This document shows, piece by piece, positions 10,906-21,250 of a stretch of 64,000 nt of DNA (its first letter is position 1; each line of letters begins with the position of its first letter). The position numbers and the translations under genes are program-made. The stretch covers positions 124,001 through 188,000 of the forward strand of contig NZ_JUHH01000001.1 of the NCBI RefSeq assembly GCF_000799735.1, in the 5' to 3' direction. This DNA comes from Methylotenera sp. G11. GTDB lineage: Bacteria > Pseudomonadota > Gammaproteobacteria > Burkholderiales > Methylophilaceae. The notes below the pieces were generated by a model, which was not told the DNA's origin, searched no databases, and saw nothing but the letters and a program-made list of their open reading frames with translations.

Positions 10906-11033
10906 CCGCCGATGAACGCCGATACACGCCGATAATTCAATTGCGTGGGATGTAGAATCGAGAGTTAAATCAGCGTTTATTCAGTAACATCACTATTAAG
11001 GTTTTATCCGTTTTTATCGGCGTTCATCGGCGG
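10906..11033. repeat. Intergenic palindromic repeat, copy 1 (CGCCGAT type)
   Basis: The left arm begins with CCGCCGATGAACGCCGAT (10906-10923) and continues with another CGCCGATAA. The right arm (11014-11033) reads TTATCGGCGTTCATCGGCGG. The arms flank about 80 bp. The same family occurs again after kdsA. Confidence 0.75.
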
Positions 11034-11059
11034 CTAAAAAGAATTTAAGGTTTAACTAA

Positions 11060-11899
11060 ATGAAACTATGCAACTTTGATGTAGGTATTGAGCACCCACT
11101 GTTTTTAATCGCCGGCCCTTGTGTCATTGAATCACAGCAGATGGCGATCGACACCGCCGGCCAGCTTAAGGAAATTGCGAGCGCGCTGAATATTCCGTTC
11201 ATCTATAAATCTTCTTACGATAAAGCGAATCGCAGTTCCAACAAGACTTTCCGTGGCTTTGGCATGGAGCAGGGGCTGAAGATCCTTGACGAAGTGCGCC
11301 GTCAGATCGGCGTGCCGATTCTGACCGACGTGCATACCGAAGAGCAGGTGCCGCACGTGGCCGCCGTGGTAGATGTGCTGCAGACGCCTGCATTCCTGTG
11401 CCGACAGACCGATTTCATCATGGCGTGTGCCAAATCCGGCAAACCGGTGAATATCAAGAAAGGCCAGTTCATGGCGCCGGGCGACATGAAGAATGTGGTA
11501 GAAAAAGCCAAGGAAGCCAATGGCGGTGCAGACAATATCATGGTGTGTGAACGCGGTGTTTCATTCGGCTATAACACCCTGGTATCCGATATGCGCGGCC
11601 TGGCCATTATGCGCAATACCGATTGCCCGGTGGTGTTCGATGCAACCCATTCAGTGCAGCAGCCGGGCGGGCAAGGTGACAAGAGCGGCGGCCAGCGTGA
11701 GCATGTGCCGGTACTGGCGCGTGCGGCAGTGGCCAGCGGCATTGCGGGCGTATTCATGGAGACGCATCCGGATCCTGCCAAGGCATTGTCAGATGGCCCG
11801 AACGCATGGCCACTGCATAAGATGAGAGATTTGCTGGAAGTATTGGTGGATTTAGATAGGTTGGTAAAAAAAGCTGGTTTTATTGAAACAACGCTTTGA
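11060..11899 (+). CDS. kdsA: 3-deoxy-8-phosphooctulonate (KDO-8-phosphate) synthase
   Basis: Condenses phosphoenolpyruvate with arabinose-5-phosphate to KDO-8-phosphate, the committed step to the KDO sugar of lipopolysaccharide. Motifs include [11 protein letters not shown] near the N-terminus, [22 protein letters not shown], and the [11 protein letters not shown] block. An internal [13 protein letters not shown] is also typical. Its 279 residues fit the family. It lies between pyrG and eno and is bracketed on both sides by related palindromic repeats. Confidence 0.97.
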   Translation: MKLCNFDVGIEHPLFLIAGPCVIESQQMAIDTAGQLKEIASALNIPFIYKSSYDKANRSSNKTFRGFGMEQGLKILDEVRRQIGVPILTDVHTEEQVPHVAAVVDVLQTPAFLCRQTDFIMACAKSGKPVNIKKGQFMAPGDMKNVVEKAKEANGGADNIMVCERGVSFGYNTLVSDMRGLAIMRNTDCPVVFDATHSVQQPGGQGDKSGGQREHVPVLARAAVASGIAGVFMETHPDPAKALSDGPNAWPLHKMRDLLEVLVDLDRLVKKAGFIETTL

Positions 11900-11906
11900 T
11901 TTTCGA

Positions 11907-12048
11907 CCGCCGATAAACGCCGATGCACGCCGATAAAAACAGTTAAGATGAATTTATTGTTATGTTATTGAAATAGCGGTGGTTATCCTTATTCAAAAAT
12001 TTAAATTTTTGATTTAAGTCATCGGCGTGCATCGGCGTTTATCGGCGG
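11907..12048. repeat. Intergenic palindromic repeat, copy 2 (CGCCGAT type)
   Basis: The left arm (11907-11934) and right arm (12021-12048) are perfect 28-bp complements. The right arm carries ATCGGCG-TGC-ATCGGCG-TTT-ATCGGCGG. Each arm holds three CGCCGAT units. The arms flank about 86 bp of AT-rich DNA between kdsA and eno. Confidence 0.8.
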
Positions 12049-12100
12049 TTAAATTGGTTTTAATGTTGTTTGGTAAGCGGCTAATAATAAATTTAGTTAA

Positions 12101-13402
<1,302 letters not shown>

Positions 13403-13520
13403 CCATCTTGTATTCGAACCGACACCTTGCCGTATGTGCCAGCCGTGCTGATTGCGCGGCGTCTGCCCATGCGCCTGGTGTTGCTTCCGATGCAAGCGTA
13501 CTGCGTTTAAAGCGTTAAAA

Positions 13521-13847
13521 TTGAAAGCCCTTACGCTCATCTTCGTTATCCTGATTGCCCTGCTGCAGTATCCGCTGTGGCTGGGCAAAGGGAGCTGGCT
13601 GCGCGTGTGGGAACTCAATCGCAAAGTGCAAGTGCAGCAGGAAAAAAATTCTGCATTGAAGGCGCGCAACGCGATGCTGGATGCAGAAGTGCGTGATTTG
13701 AAAAGCGGTAAGGCCGCTATTGAAGAACGTGCCAGAAGCGAGCTCGGCATGATCAAGCAGGATGAAGTGTTCTTCCAGGTGATTGAAGCGCAGCCGCAGC
13801 AGCAAGCCCAACCTCGGGCGCAATTACAGCAGCAGGCCCAGCCTTAG
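13521..13847 (+). CDS. ftsB: Cell division protein FtsB
   Basis: Bitopic divisome protein that forms a coiled-coil complex with FtsL and FtsQ at the septum. A membrane helix ([18 protein letters not shown]) is followed by [15 protein letters not shown], a heptad coiled coil, and the conserved [21 protein letters not shown] end. A TTG at 13521 gives MKALTLIFV and 108 residues, the normal topology. A longer frame from 13452 adds a cysteine-rich stretch not expected in the family, so the TTG is preferred. The Q/A/P-rich tail after the family core is unusual but short. Confidence 0.88.
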   Translation: MKALTLIFVILIALLQYPLWLGKGSWLRVWELNRKVQVQQEKNSALKARNAMLDAEVRDLKSGKAAIEERARSELGMIKQDEVFFQVIEAQPQQQAQPRAQLQQQAQP

Positions 13848-13922
13848 CGCTATAGAGGCCATCAAACCTGCGTTTGTCAGGTTCAACAGCACTGCATCAC
13901 ATTTTTATTTCAAGCTTGGATT

Positions 13923-14933
13923 TTATAAGGCGTAGGGCAATTGCAGGATGTCCAGGGCACTGCCATTCACATTTAACGATCCAGCTTCAACACTTTCCAG
14001 CCTGATTTCTGCCAGCAAGTCATAGCCGCCGTTATAAGAGGGCGCGCATCTTGCAACTTTACCTACGATGTCGCCGCTGCTGTTGAGCACGTTGTCGCCA
14101 GGCTTTGGCGGGGTTGTACTATTTTCAGTATGCGTTTCAATATGCGCCAGGTGGCTGCGGCGCTTGACGGTACCTAAATAATGGGTGCGTGCCACAATTT
14201 CCTGCCCGGTGTAGCAGCCTTTTTTAAAGTTGATGCCATTCAACAGGTCAAGATTCAGCATTTGCGGTACGAACTCCTCCTGCGTGGCCGGGTACACTTC
14301 AGGAATGCCGGCCTGAATCTCCAGTAGTTCCCAATAGGCTGCATTGACGGTTTTGGCATGCTGCGACAGCTTATCCCAGATGGCAGGCGCATGGGCGATG
14401 TCGGTAAAAATCTCGAAGCGTGGCTGGCTGCCCGGCAGCCTGATGAGTGCGCCGCTATCCAGAGCGGTCAGCGCATAGTCGGTTTGCGGTATTTCTGGAA
14501 ACAAGCTGCCCAGCAGCTCGATCGACCTGGCGCCATATACACCGATTTTAATGATGGATTCGCTGACATCCTGAATCTCGACTTTGCTGCGCATCACGTA
14601 CATCTTAAGGCGTTTGGCAATCGGGGCGATTAAATCCTTAGGCAGCTGCAAATGTATATGCTCCTGATGCGCAAATGCCAGGAACAAGGCCAGCAAGCGG
14701 CCTTTAGGGTTACAGTAGCCACTGTAGTGCGCCAGATTGCCATTCAGCTGTTTGACATCATTCGTGACCTGACCCTGCAGGAAAGTAAATGCATCCGCGC
14801 CTTGCAGTTGCAGCAGCCCCAGGTGAGAAAGGTCGCAAATGACGGTTTCATTGATTAACGATGGTGAAATTTCACTCAGAGGATGTTGTTGGGCAGAGGC
14901 CTGGAGAAATTGATGCCATTGTTGTGTACTCAT
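13923..14933 (-). CDS. ygfZ: YgfZ/GcvT-like folate-binding iron-sulfur maintenance protein
   Basis: Folate-dependent helper for synthesis or repair of certain iron-sulfur enzymes. The hallmark KGCYTGQEIVARTHYLG with the essential cysteine is present, preceded by PQMLNLDLLNGINF. The N-terminal half carries the GcvT-like beta-barrel segment LGLLQLQGADAFTFLQGQVTND. Its 336 residues match. It is divergent from ygfX with only 33 bp between starts, an arrangement often seen in Betaproteobacteria. Confidence 0.93.
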   Translation of the reverse strand: MSTQQWHQFLQASAQQHPLSEISPSLINETVICDLSHLGLLQLQGADAFTFLQGQVTNDVKQLNGNLAHYSGYCNPKGRLLALFLAFAHQEHIHLQLPKDLIAPIAKRLKMYVMRSKVEIQDVSESIIKIGVYGARSIELLGSLFPEIPQTDYALTALDSGALIRLPGSQPRFEIFTDIAHAPAIWDKLSQHAKTVNAAYWELLEIQAGIPEVYPATQEEFVPQMLNLDLLNGINFKKGCYTGQEIVARTHYLGTVKRRSHLAHIETHTENSTTPPKPGDNVLNSSGDIVGKVARCAPSYNGGYDLLAEIRLESVEAGSLNVNGSALDILQLPYAL

Positions 14934-14966
14934 GTTAACCTTTATTGAAATAATTGATATGCAGTC

Positions 14967-15461
14967 ATGAACGATAAGATGAAGCCCATACGGCTTAATT
15001 TCAAGCCCTCGATTACACTCACCTTGATGATCTGCATGATGGGTCTGGGTGCTGCTGCCATTTTAATACTGCCGGCCCTGTCTTGGCAGATTAAATTGCT
15101 GGCGGGCATGGCGGTGTTCACGGCTGTTGCTTATGCGGTGTGCCGGCATGGCCTTTTGTGGCTGCCATGGTCATGTGTTGCCCTGCGCGTGAGCAGCCGC
15201 AATCAATTGCAGCTTGTACGCAGGGATGGCAGAGTCTTATCCGTGGATGTATGCAGCGATTCGGTAGTCACGCCATATCTAACGGTTGTGAACTGCAGGG
15301 AGCCGGATGCAAAATGGCTTGCATGCATATTTGCGCCGCGGCTGGTGATTCTGCCGGACATGCTTGATGCGGAATCATACCGGCAGCTTCGGGTCTGGCT
15401 GCGCTGGGGCAGGGCGCGCGACGTCTCAGGAAGCAAGCCCAGTGAACGAAACCCCTTCTGA
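14967..15461 (+). CDS. YgfX/CptA-like membrane protein
   Basis: A 164-residue protein with two membrane helices (about residues 13-35 and 39-55), followed by a beta-rich soluble part. The C-terminal pattern SVVTPYLTVVNCREPD...VILPDMLDAESYRQLRVWLRW is the characteristic end of the YgfX family. In E. coli the member (CptA) sits next to sdhE and is described as a toxin-like protein acting on cytoskeletal proteins, while other members are simply membrane partners of unknown role. Divergent from ygfZ. No sdhE-type antitoxin gene is adjacent. Confidence 0.75.
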   Translation: MNDKMKPIRLNFKPSITLTLMICMMGLGAAAILILPALSWQIKLLAGMAVFTAVAYAVCRHGLLWLPWSCVALRVSSRNQLQLVRRDGRVLSVDVCSDSVVTPYLTVVNCREPDAKWLACIFAPRLVILPDMLDAESYRQLRVWLRWGRARDVSGSKPSERNPF

Positions 15462-15493
15462 TTTTACTGAATGCGCTGAAAACCTGTCCCGGT

Positions 15494-15943
15494 TCAGCGG
15501 CGCTTGTCAGCCTCGTTCTGCTGTTCCCTGGCCAGCAGTTCCGCAACACTGCATAACTGACTCGCCATCAACAGCAGCAGGTCATCAAGCGTGATGATTC
15601 CGGTCAGCCCGCCGTCTTTCCTGACTACCGGCAGGCGGCGCACCCCTTTATCGGCCATCAGCCTGATGGCGTCGGACATTCCGGCATCTTCTTCTATGGT
15701 GAAGATGACCGGCAGCATGATGTCGCCAACGGTGATGACATGAGGATCCAGCCCCGGCGCGACTATTTCTATGACCACATCACGGTCGGTCACAATGCCT
15801 GCCGGCAGGACTGCATCCTGTATTTTTTTGACAACCAGCACATCTCCGATATGATTCTGGCGCATCAGTTCCGCGGCTTTAAAAACCGTATCGTCGCGGC
15901 CGACGGCAACAAAATCTCGTTTACAAAATTCTCTGATCGACAA
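15494..15943 (-). CDS. Tandem CBS-domain protein
   Basis: A 149-residue soluble protein made of one CBS pair. The first CBS (about residues 7-66) contains AAELMRQNHIGDVLVV and GIVTDRDVV; the second (about 75-130) contains MADKGVRRLPVV and GIITLDDLLLL. Such stand-alone pairs bind adenine nucleotides and often belong to low-oxygen or stress regulons. It lies downstream of cfa and Usp on the same strand with a 48-bp gap. Confidence 0.88.
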   Translation of the reverse strand: MSIREFCKRDFVAVGRDDTVFKAAELMRQNHIGDVLVVKKIQDAVLPAGIVTDRDVVIEIVAPGLDPHVITVGDIMLPVIFTIEEDAGMSDAIRLMADKGVRRLPVVRKDGGLTGIITLDDLLLLMASQLCSVAELLAREQQNEADKRR

Positions 15944-15991
15944 GATATTCCTCCATGTTTCCGGTTAGCGCTGCGGGCTACGCTTCATGTT

Positions 15992-17296
15992 TCAGGGTTC
16001 GTATAAGTCACGCCGGGTCAACGGCAATGGCGGAAAGCTGTTGTTCTTGCGCACGGCCAGTATCTGGTAAATTCCGGTCTGCCCCTGTTCGAACTGCAAT
16101 GCGCAGCCTGTCATGTAAAGCCGCCAGATACGATAGTTGCGCTCTCCCACCAGGCTGATGGCTTTTGCATGGTTTTTTTCAAGCCTGTGCACCCAGTGCC
16201 TGAGCGTCAGTGCGTAATGCGGGCGCAGGCCTTCAACATCGTAGATTTCGAAGTCTGCATCTTCCATCAGTGATTGAATCGTGCTGACCGTTTCCAGTTC
16301 GCCATCCGGAAAAACATGGCGGTTGATGAACCTGCTGGAAACGCAGTTGCCCCAGCCTGACTCGTCCGTAGTGATGCCGTGGTTAAGGAACAGGCCATTC
16401 GGTTTCAGCAGGCGGTTGACGATAGAAAAATAGCCCGGCAGGTTTTTGATGCCTACATGCTCAAACATGCCGATGCTGGAAATCTTGTCATAAGAGACCG
16501 CCTGGTCAAGCTCACGGTAATCGCGCAGCTCTATGAATACCCTTCCTTGCAGGTGCTGCCTGTTTACTTCTTCACAGGCATGTTCATATTGGCTCTGGCT
16601 GAGCGTGATGCCGTGTGCATGTACCCCGTAATGTTTGGCTGCCCAGCATGCCAGCGCACCCCAGCCGCAGCCGATGTCAAGAAAGCTTTCCCCGGGCTGC
16701 AAACGCAATTTACGGCAGATATGGTCAAGTTTGTTGCACTGCGCCTGTTCAAGGTTCTGCTGCGGATGTTCAAAATAGGCACAGGAGTAGATCATGCGCT
16801 CATCCAGCCATAAGCGGTAAAAGTCATTCGATATGTCATAATGAAAGGCGATGGTTTCCCTGCCGTTATCGCGCGCAGCTTCTCCATCCCTTACAAACTC
16901 TATCGGCCGTCCCGCTTTGTATCTATTCAGGAACAACACTTTCATCAGCAGCGTCAGCTTTTTGCCCAGCGGCAGCTTGAGGTCTTCCAGGTAATGACGC
17001 AGGCCAAGTGCCGCATTAAAGTCACCGTCCACTTCAATTGCACCGTCGAAATAGGCTTCGGCAAGCCTGACCGGGTCGCGGAACAGTATCAGGTCACGCA
17101 GTACGCCGGCATCTTTTATTTTCAGTGTGAATTCGGAAAGGTCGCTGCCTATGCGCAGTTTGCTGTCATTCCATAAGTGGATCACAAATGACCCCAGATA
17201 ATCACTGAACAGGTACGACAGAATCTGCTGTGCCGCGATATGGCGGTCACTGTGATCGAATTGCAAGTTTGGGTTGATATCCATTTCCATCATCAT
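15992..17296 (-). CDS. cfa: Cyclopropane-fatty-acyl-phospholipid synthase
   Basis: SAM-dependent methylene transfer to unsaturated phospholipid chains at the inner membrane, usually in stationary phase or acid stress. The SAM site is FLDIGCGWGALACWAAKHYG, followed by GITLSQSQ and SSIGMFEHVGIKNLPGYF. The N-terminal lipid-binding domain of about 120 residues is present, and total length is 434. The start overlaps the stop of the upstream Usp gene (TAATG), so the two are translationally coupled. An N-terminal run of three Met codons leaves the exact start open by 1-2 residues. Confidence 0.93.
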   Translation of the reverse strand: MMMEMDINPNLQFDHSDRHIAAQQILSYLFSDYLGSFVIHLWNDSKLRIGSDLSEFTLKIKDAGVLRDLILFRDPVRLAEAYFDGAIEVDGDFNAALGLRHYLEDLKLPLGKKLTLLMKVLFLNRYKAGRPIEFVRDGEAARDNGRETIAFHYDISNDFYRLWLDERMIYSCAYFEHPQQNLEQAQCNKLDHICRKLRLQPGESFLDIGCGWGALACWAAKHYGVHAHGITLSQSQYEHACEEVNRQHLQGRVFIELRDYRELDQAVSYDKISSIGMFEHVGIKNLPGYFSIVNRLLKPNGLFLNHGITTDESGWGNCVSSRFINRHVFPDGELETVSTIQSLMEDADFEIYDVEGLRPHYALTLRHWVHRLEKNHAKAISLVGERNYRIWRLYMTGCALQFEQGQTGIYQILAVRKNNSFPPLPLTRRDLYEP

Positions 17297-17751
17297 TACC
17301 TTTCTGCATGAGGACTTTTAACCAGCAAGACCGGCACATGGCTGGTCCGCAGCACATTCTCCGCATCGCTGCCCATGACCAGGCGGCTGATACCCCTCAG
17401 ACCGTGCGTTCCCATCACGATGAGGTCTGCAGGCCATCTTTCCGCTTCTTTAACAATGTAGAAAGCTGCCCTGCCGCCGACAGCTTCCATGCACTTTGTG
17501 TCGGCAGTCACGCCGGATTTCCCGGCGGCGGCAAGCGCTTGCCTGATGATTTTATCTCCGTTTTCCCGCAGGATGTCGATCATATAGGTGACGTTGAAAT
17601 CGCCCGCCATATCGACTATCGGGATATAAGTGTCTATCACATGGAAAAAATGCAATTCTGCATGCTGCTCTTTCGCTAACTTGATCGCTTCAAGCATGCC
17701 CGCGGTTGAGGCCATGCTGCCATCAATCGGGCAGAGTATGTGTTGGTACAT
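17296..17751 (-). CDS. Universal stress protein (UspA family)
   Basis: A 151-residue single Usp domain. [12 protein letters not shown] is the usual N-terminus, and the ATP-binding motif G-2X-G-9X-G(S/T) is seen as [20 protein letters not shown]. It ends with HVPVLLVK. It lies between nitroreductase and cfa, and overlaps the cfa start by one base. A Usp/nitroreductase/CBS combination is typical of hypoxia or dormancy regulons. Confidence 0.92.
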   Translation of the reverse strand: MYQHILCPIDGSMASTAGMLEAIKLAKEQHAELHFFHVIDTYIPIVDMAGDFNVTYMIDILRENGDKIIRQALAAAGKSGVTADTKCMEAVGGRAAFYIVKEAERWPADLIVMGTHGLRGISRLVMGSDAENVLRTSHVPVLLVKSPHAER

Positions 17752-17820
17752 GGGGTCTTCTCCTGGTAGCGGAAAAAGCGGCTTCAGAACATGCAGTCAA
17801 GTGGGGATGTGGCATAAGAA

Positions 17821-18399
17821 TCACTGGGGAATCGATTTAAGTATCAGGGGCGCTTTACGCGAGCTGGGGCTGGCTTCCGTTCTTGGGTAACCGACAATGA
17901 TCGGTGCAACCGCTGTAAATTCCGGAGGAATGCCCAGTGTCACCTTGACATCCGGCAGGCACATCGCCGGCAATGCCGATGCAATGACGCAACTGCCCAG
18001 ATTCATGGCACAGGCGGCCAGCATCAGGTTTTCCGCCGCCATCCAGCAATCGGCAATCGGCATCTGGCCATTAGCCCTGGCGCAGATGATGATCAGGGTG
18101 CCGGCATCATAAAAAAGGTTTCCCGCGGTGTTTTTTAAAATATCCTCCCTGGTGCCTGTTTTCCTGAGCTCTTCAAGAAACAGCGGTTTTGCGATCGTAG
18201 AAAGGTTTTGCAGGAGATCTTTATTCTGTACGATAACAAATCCCCATGGTTCTTTATGCATGGCCGTAGGTGCCCACACGGCTGCTTCCAGCAGTGTTTT
18301 CAAGACCCCATCTTCAACTTTTCTTAGCGCATAGCTCCGTACCGAGCGCCTGCCAAGGATGGTTTCAAATATGGTTTGTTCCAATTCGGGTAACGGCAT
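17821..18399 (-). CDS. Nitroreductase family protein
   Basis: A 192-residue FMN-dependent oxidoreductase of the NfsB/FRP fold. The phosphate-binding N-terminal motif ILGRRSVRSY and the APTAMHKEPWGFVIVQ segment are clear, with a G(S)CVIASALP region and a C-terminal IIVGYPR. The substrate cannot be inferred. It leads the stress run nitroreductase-Usp-cfa-CBS. Upstream it has an 18-bp palindrome and the shared two-block element described below. Confidence 0.9.
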   Translation of the reverse strand: MPLPELEQTIFETILGRRSVRSYALRKVEDGVLKTLLEAAVWAPTAMHKEPWGFVIVQNKDLLQNLSTIAKPLFLEELRKTGTREDILKNTAGNLFYDAGTLIIICARANGQMPIADCWMAAENLMLAACAMNLGSCVIASALPAMCLPDVKVTLGIPPEFTAVAPIIVGYPRTEASPSSRKAPLILKSIPQ

Positions 18400-19036
18400 G
18401 GCATATCGCCTTTGTAATGCATTACTTCAGAAAATATTTTCTGACCGAGTGTGGATAAAGTAGCAATATTTTTGCACTAAGATAATCCGCGCGAACACGT
18501 ATATTGATTTATCCAGTGCTGATATCCGGGTGTAAGGAGCATGCAGGCGGCGTTGATGCACCAGTCTGGCCATTCTTTATTCATGTGCCATGCGCTGGTG
18601 CAGGCATTGCCGGGATCGAAGTTTTTTTGCCAGGAAAAACGGTTGAAGAAAATAAAAAATCCCCTGTTTTTCTATAGTCCGCATGGATAAAAGGATTGAG
18701 TGACTACGTGTTAGCCCTTACGTGTTTACACTCATTTTGTTAGTCGAAATTAGGTTGTAAATTTGACGCTATTGAATTAATTGTAGTCATCCGCATACTT
18801 TTGGGCACGGAAATCAGGCACGGTGTTTTTGCAAACGGGTAAGTGTCGTGAATTATTAGTGCCGTGAATGAAAAGTATTTTGTCCTGAAGCGTAATTGTT
18901 CATCCTTAAATCAGCAGGTAACCGCCGTATCCATTGGTTTCAGTACCGTAACAGGTGTTAATAGCAACTAGGCAAGTGGATTCCGGGTGAGGTGTGAGGC
19001 GGATGAGCTATAGAATGCAAACAAGGAGATACAGCA
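18400..19036. other. 637-bp divergent intergenic region
   Basis: Lies between the nitroreductase and PAS-protein genes. It holds a perfect 18-bp palindrome TCAGAAAATATTTTCTGA (18427-18444), the two-block element (18461-18498), and an inverted pair TGCACCAG/CTGGTGCA (about 18557 and 18593). No convincing open frame was seen. Confidence 0.5.
18461..18498 (-). promoter_or_regulatory. Shared two-block upstream element, copy 1
   Basis: TAGCAA (18461-18466), 14 bp, then GATAATCCGCGCGAACAC (18481-18498). The same two blocks with identical spacing recur upstream of amrB. Read on the minus strand it lies about 60-100 nt before the nitroreductase start, where an activator site and promoter would be. 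Confidence 0.45.
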
Positions 19037-19453
19037 ATGATTGCCCAGCGTACCCCCCCTTTGATTGAGTATAAACATTTTTCAGTGAGCAAAAAGCCGC
19101 TTGCAGTAGAAGATGATGACGAAAATAGACTGGTTTTAACGCTGCATTACAACGGCATGATTACTGAATGCAATAAAGCCGGTAGCAGGTTGCTGCACTG
19201 CATGCCATCGGAACTGATCTGGCAGCATATTTCCAGGTTGTTACCGCAGCTAAAGAACGTCGCGCTCATGGAAGGCTCAAACCTGAACCCATACCTGCAT
19301 TTCCTGACACGCGTCGGATATAAATTCGAAGTGATCAGCCTGAACGGCGCACGCTTGGTTGCGCGCGTGTTTTTTTGCGAAATCGGGAGTACCGAGCACA
19401 GGTTCCTGCGGGTCATTATCTGCCCGCTTAGCCAGGAGAGAATGGCGTCGTAG
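19037..19453 (+). CDS. Stand-alone PAS-like domain protein
   Basis: A 138-residue soluble protein. Residues about 30-130 look like a single PAS fold: VLTLHYNGMITECNKAGSRL followed by LLHCMPSELIWQHISRLLPQL, then a hydrophobic strand pattern to the end. There is no kinase, cyclase or DNA-binding output. A GGAG site lies 8 nt before the ATG. It could be a small sensor acting on a partner; the PAS call rests on pattern only. Confidence 0.55.
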   Translation: MIAQRTPPLIEYKHFSVSKKPLAVEDDDENRLVLTLHYNGMITECNKAGSRLLHCMPSELIWQHISRLLPQLKNVALMEGSNLNPYLHFLTRVGYKFEVISLNGARLVARVFFCEIGSTEHRFLRVIICPLSQERMAS

Positions 19454-19601
19454 CTGATGCTTGAATAACCTTGCGAGGCATGTCTTTTTATTGGTGCTGG
19501 GTATGGGTGCTTGCGATACGGAATGATCTATTTTAAACTGGGTTCAGGCGTAAACTGGTCTGGTAGCTTATTTTCATTCAATAACAAGAAAGAAGTGCCA
19601 T

Positions 19602-20120
19602 ATGAACTATTTTAAAGTCGTTCTTGCCACAATCATGATCCTGTTCCTGGGTTCATTTCACGCTACGGCAATGGGGTTCCTGCCACCGGAAAACCTGGCG
19701 GAAACGCCAGCGGAAGCATTCGCCCCCGATCATATAAGCACAGAGGTGGATTTCGCAAAATGCCTGTCCTATACGGCTGCGGATGGCGCCTGTTATATCT
19801 CCGGAGGCATCAGCGGCGATGAGGTCAGCCAGTTCAAATCACATGCCAAGGAATACCTGCTGGAGATCGTATTCGTACGGAAAGCGGATGCCGAAGACAA
19901 TGACCGCATAGAAGAGTACATTGCGGACGTGCAGCTGCAGATCAAGGATGCCAAGGGCAATGCCGTTGTCGAGACGGTGACTGAAGGCCCTTTTTTCCTG
20001 GCAAACCTGCCGCCGGGAAAATACCAGATCAGTGCTGATTATGCAGGTGTGGTGAAACATAACATGGTGACTATCTCGGCAAAGAAACATCTGAGAATCG
20101 TATTTCTCTGGCCTAGATAA
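19602..20120 (+). CDS. Secreted protein with carboxypeptidase-regulatory-like fold
   Basis: A 172-residue protein with a signal peptide (about residues 1-23, cleavage near ATA-MG). The mature part ends in GPFFLANLPPGKYQISADYAG followed by HNMVTISAKKHLRIVFLWPR, the PPGxYxI turn and strands of carboxypeptidase-regulatory-like (transthyretin-like) beta domains. Two cysteines (in AKCLSY and GACYISGG) may form a disulphide in the periplasm. Function unknown. Confidence 0.65.
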   Translation: MNYFKVVLATIMILFLGSFHATAMGFLPPENLAETPAEAFAPDHISTEVDFAKCLSYTAADGACYISGGISGDEVSQFKSHAKEYLLEIVFVRKADAEDNDRIEEYIADVQLQIKDAKGNAVVETVTEGPFFLANLPPGKYQISADYAGVVKHNMVTISAKKHLRIVFLWPR

Positions 20121-20167
20121 TTTTTGCAGGTCACTTTATTCAGGTCACTTTATCCGGGTAGCTATAT

Positions 20168-21250
20168 TCAGGCATAAGCGCCGATCACGATCGGAATGCG
20201 TTTCCTGCCGAAATCTCCTGCCATGCGGTCAAAGTGCCCGGCAATCCGGGCATTGCAGTCCGGGCAAAATCCATTTTCGGTCAGCCGGTACTGCTTGATC
20301 TGATACCAGTCGCGCACGATCAGCGATGTCTTGCATTCCGGGCAGAAAGTAGTATCGCCTTGCTGGTTATGCACATTGCCGGTGTAGACGTATTGCAGGC
20401 CTGCCTGCATGCCGATTTCACGCGCGCGTATCAGTGTGGCGGGCGGTGTGGCCGGAATGTCCGGCATTTTATAATCGGGGTGGAACGCCGAGAAATGCAG
20501 CGGCACACCGGTGCCCAGCTCCTTTTTTATCCACTGGCACATGGCAGCGAGTTCTTCATCTGAATCATTCTGGCCAGGAATCAGTAATGTGGTAATCTCG
20601 AACCATACATCGGTCTCATGCCTGAGGTAGCGCAGGGTATCCAGTACCGGCTGCAGTTGTGAGCCGGTAAGCCGGTAATAGAATTCTTCAGTAAAAGCTT
20701 TAAGGTCAACATTGGCGGCATCTATTTTCGCGTAAAAGTCGCGCCTGGGAATGTCGTGCATATATCCCGCAGTGACGGCAACGGTTTTGATGCCGCGCGC
20801 ATGGCAGGCATCGGCGACATCCATCGCATATTCGGCAAAAATGACCGGGTCGTTATAGGTAAATGCCACGCTCCTGCATTGATGATGTTCGGCAGCCATC
20901 GCGATGGCCTGGGGGGAAGCCTGATTCATCAGCCGGTCCAGGTCCCTGGATTTGCTGATATCCCAGTTCTGGCAGAATTTGCATGCCAGGTTGCAGCCGG
21001 CAGTCCCGAAAGACAGCACACTGCTGCCTGGGTAGAAATGGTTAAGCGGTTTTTTTTCTATCGGGTCTATGCAGAACCCGGATGAGCGTCCGTAAGTGGT
21101 GAGTATCATCTGGCTGCCTTCACGCATGCGCACAAAACAGGCACCGCGCTGACTGTCATGCAGTTTGCAGTCCCTGGGGCAGAGGTCGCACTGCATGCGG
21201 CCATCATCCAGCATATGCCAGTAACGCGCCTGATAGTGGGTTTCGTTCAT
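20168..21250 (-). CDS. amrS: AmmeMemoRadiSam system radical SAM enzyme
   Basis: Radical SAM protein of 360 residues with the cluster motif C86-xxx-C90-xx-C93 (GCNLACKFCQNW). It has N-terminal CDLCPRDC and C-terminal CPEC and CPDC pairs that could bind zinc or an extra cluster. EKKPLNHFYPGSSVLSFGTAGC is the typical lead-in for the AmrS/PflA-like group. Its start overlaps the amrA stop by 4 bp (ATGA). The reaction is not established. As a radical SAM enzyme it should produce 5'-deoxyadenosine, which the mtnA/aldolase pair could recycle. Confidence 0.92.
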   Translation of the reverse strand: MNETHYQARYWHMLDDGRMQCDLCPRDCKLHDSQRGACFVRMREGSQMILTTYGRSSGFCIDPIEKKPLNHFYPGSSVLSFGTAGCNLACKFCQNWDISKSRDLDRLMNQASPQAIAMAAEHHQCRSVAFTYNDPVIFAEYAMDVADACHARGIKTVAVTAGYMHDIPRRDFYAKIDAANVDLKAFTEEFYYRLTGSQLQPVLDTLRYLRHETDVWFEITTLLIPGQNDSDEELAAMCQWIKKELGTGVPLHFSAFHPDYKMPDIPATPPATLIRAREIGMQAGLQYVYTGNVHNQQGDTTFCPECKTSLIVRDWYQIKQYRLTENGFCPDCNARIAGHFDRMAGDFGRKRIPIVIGAYA

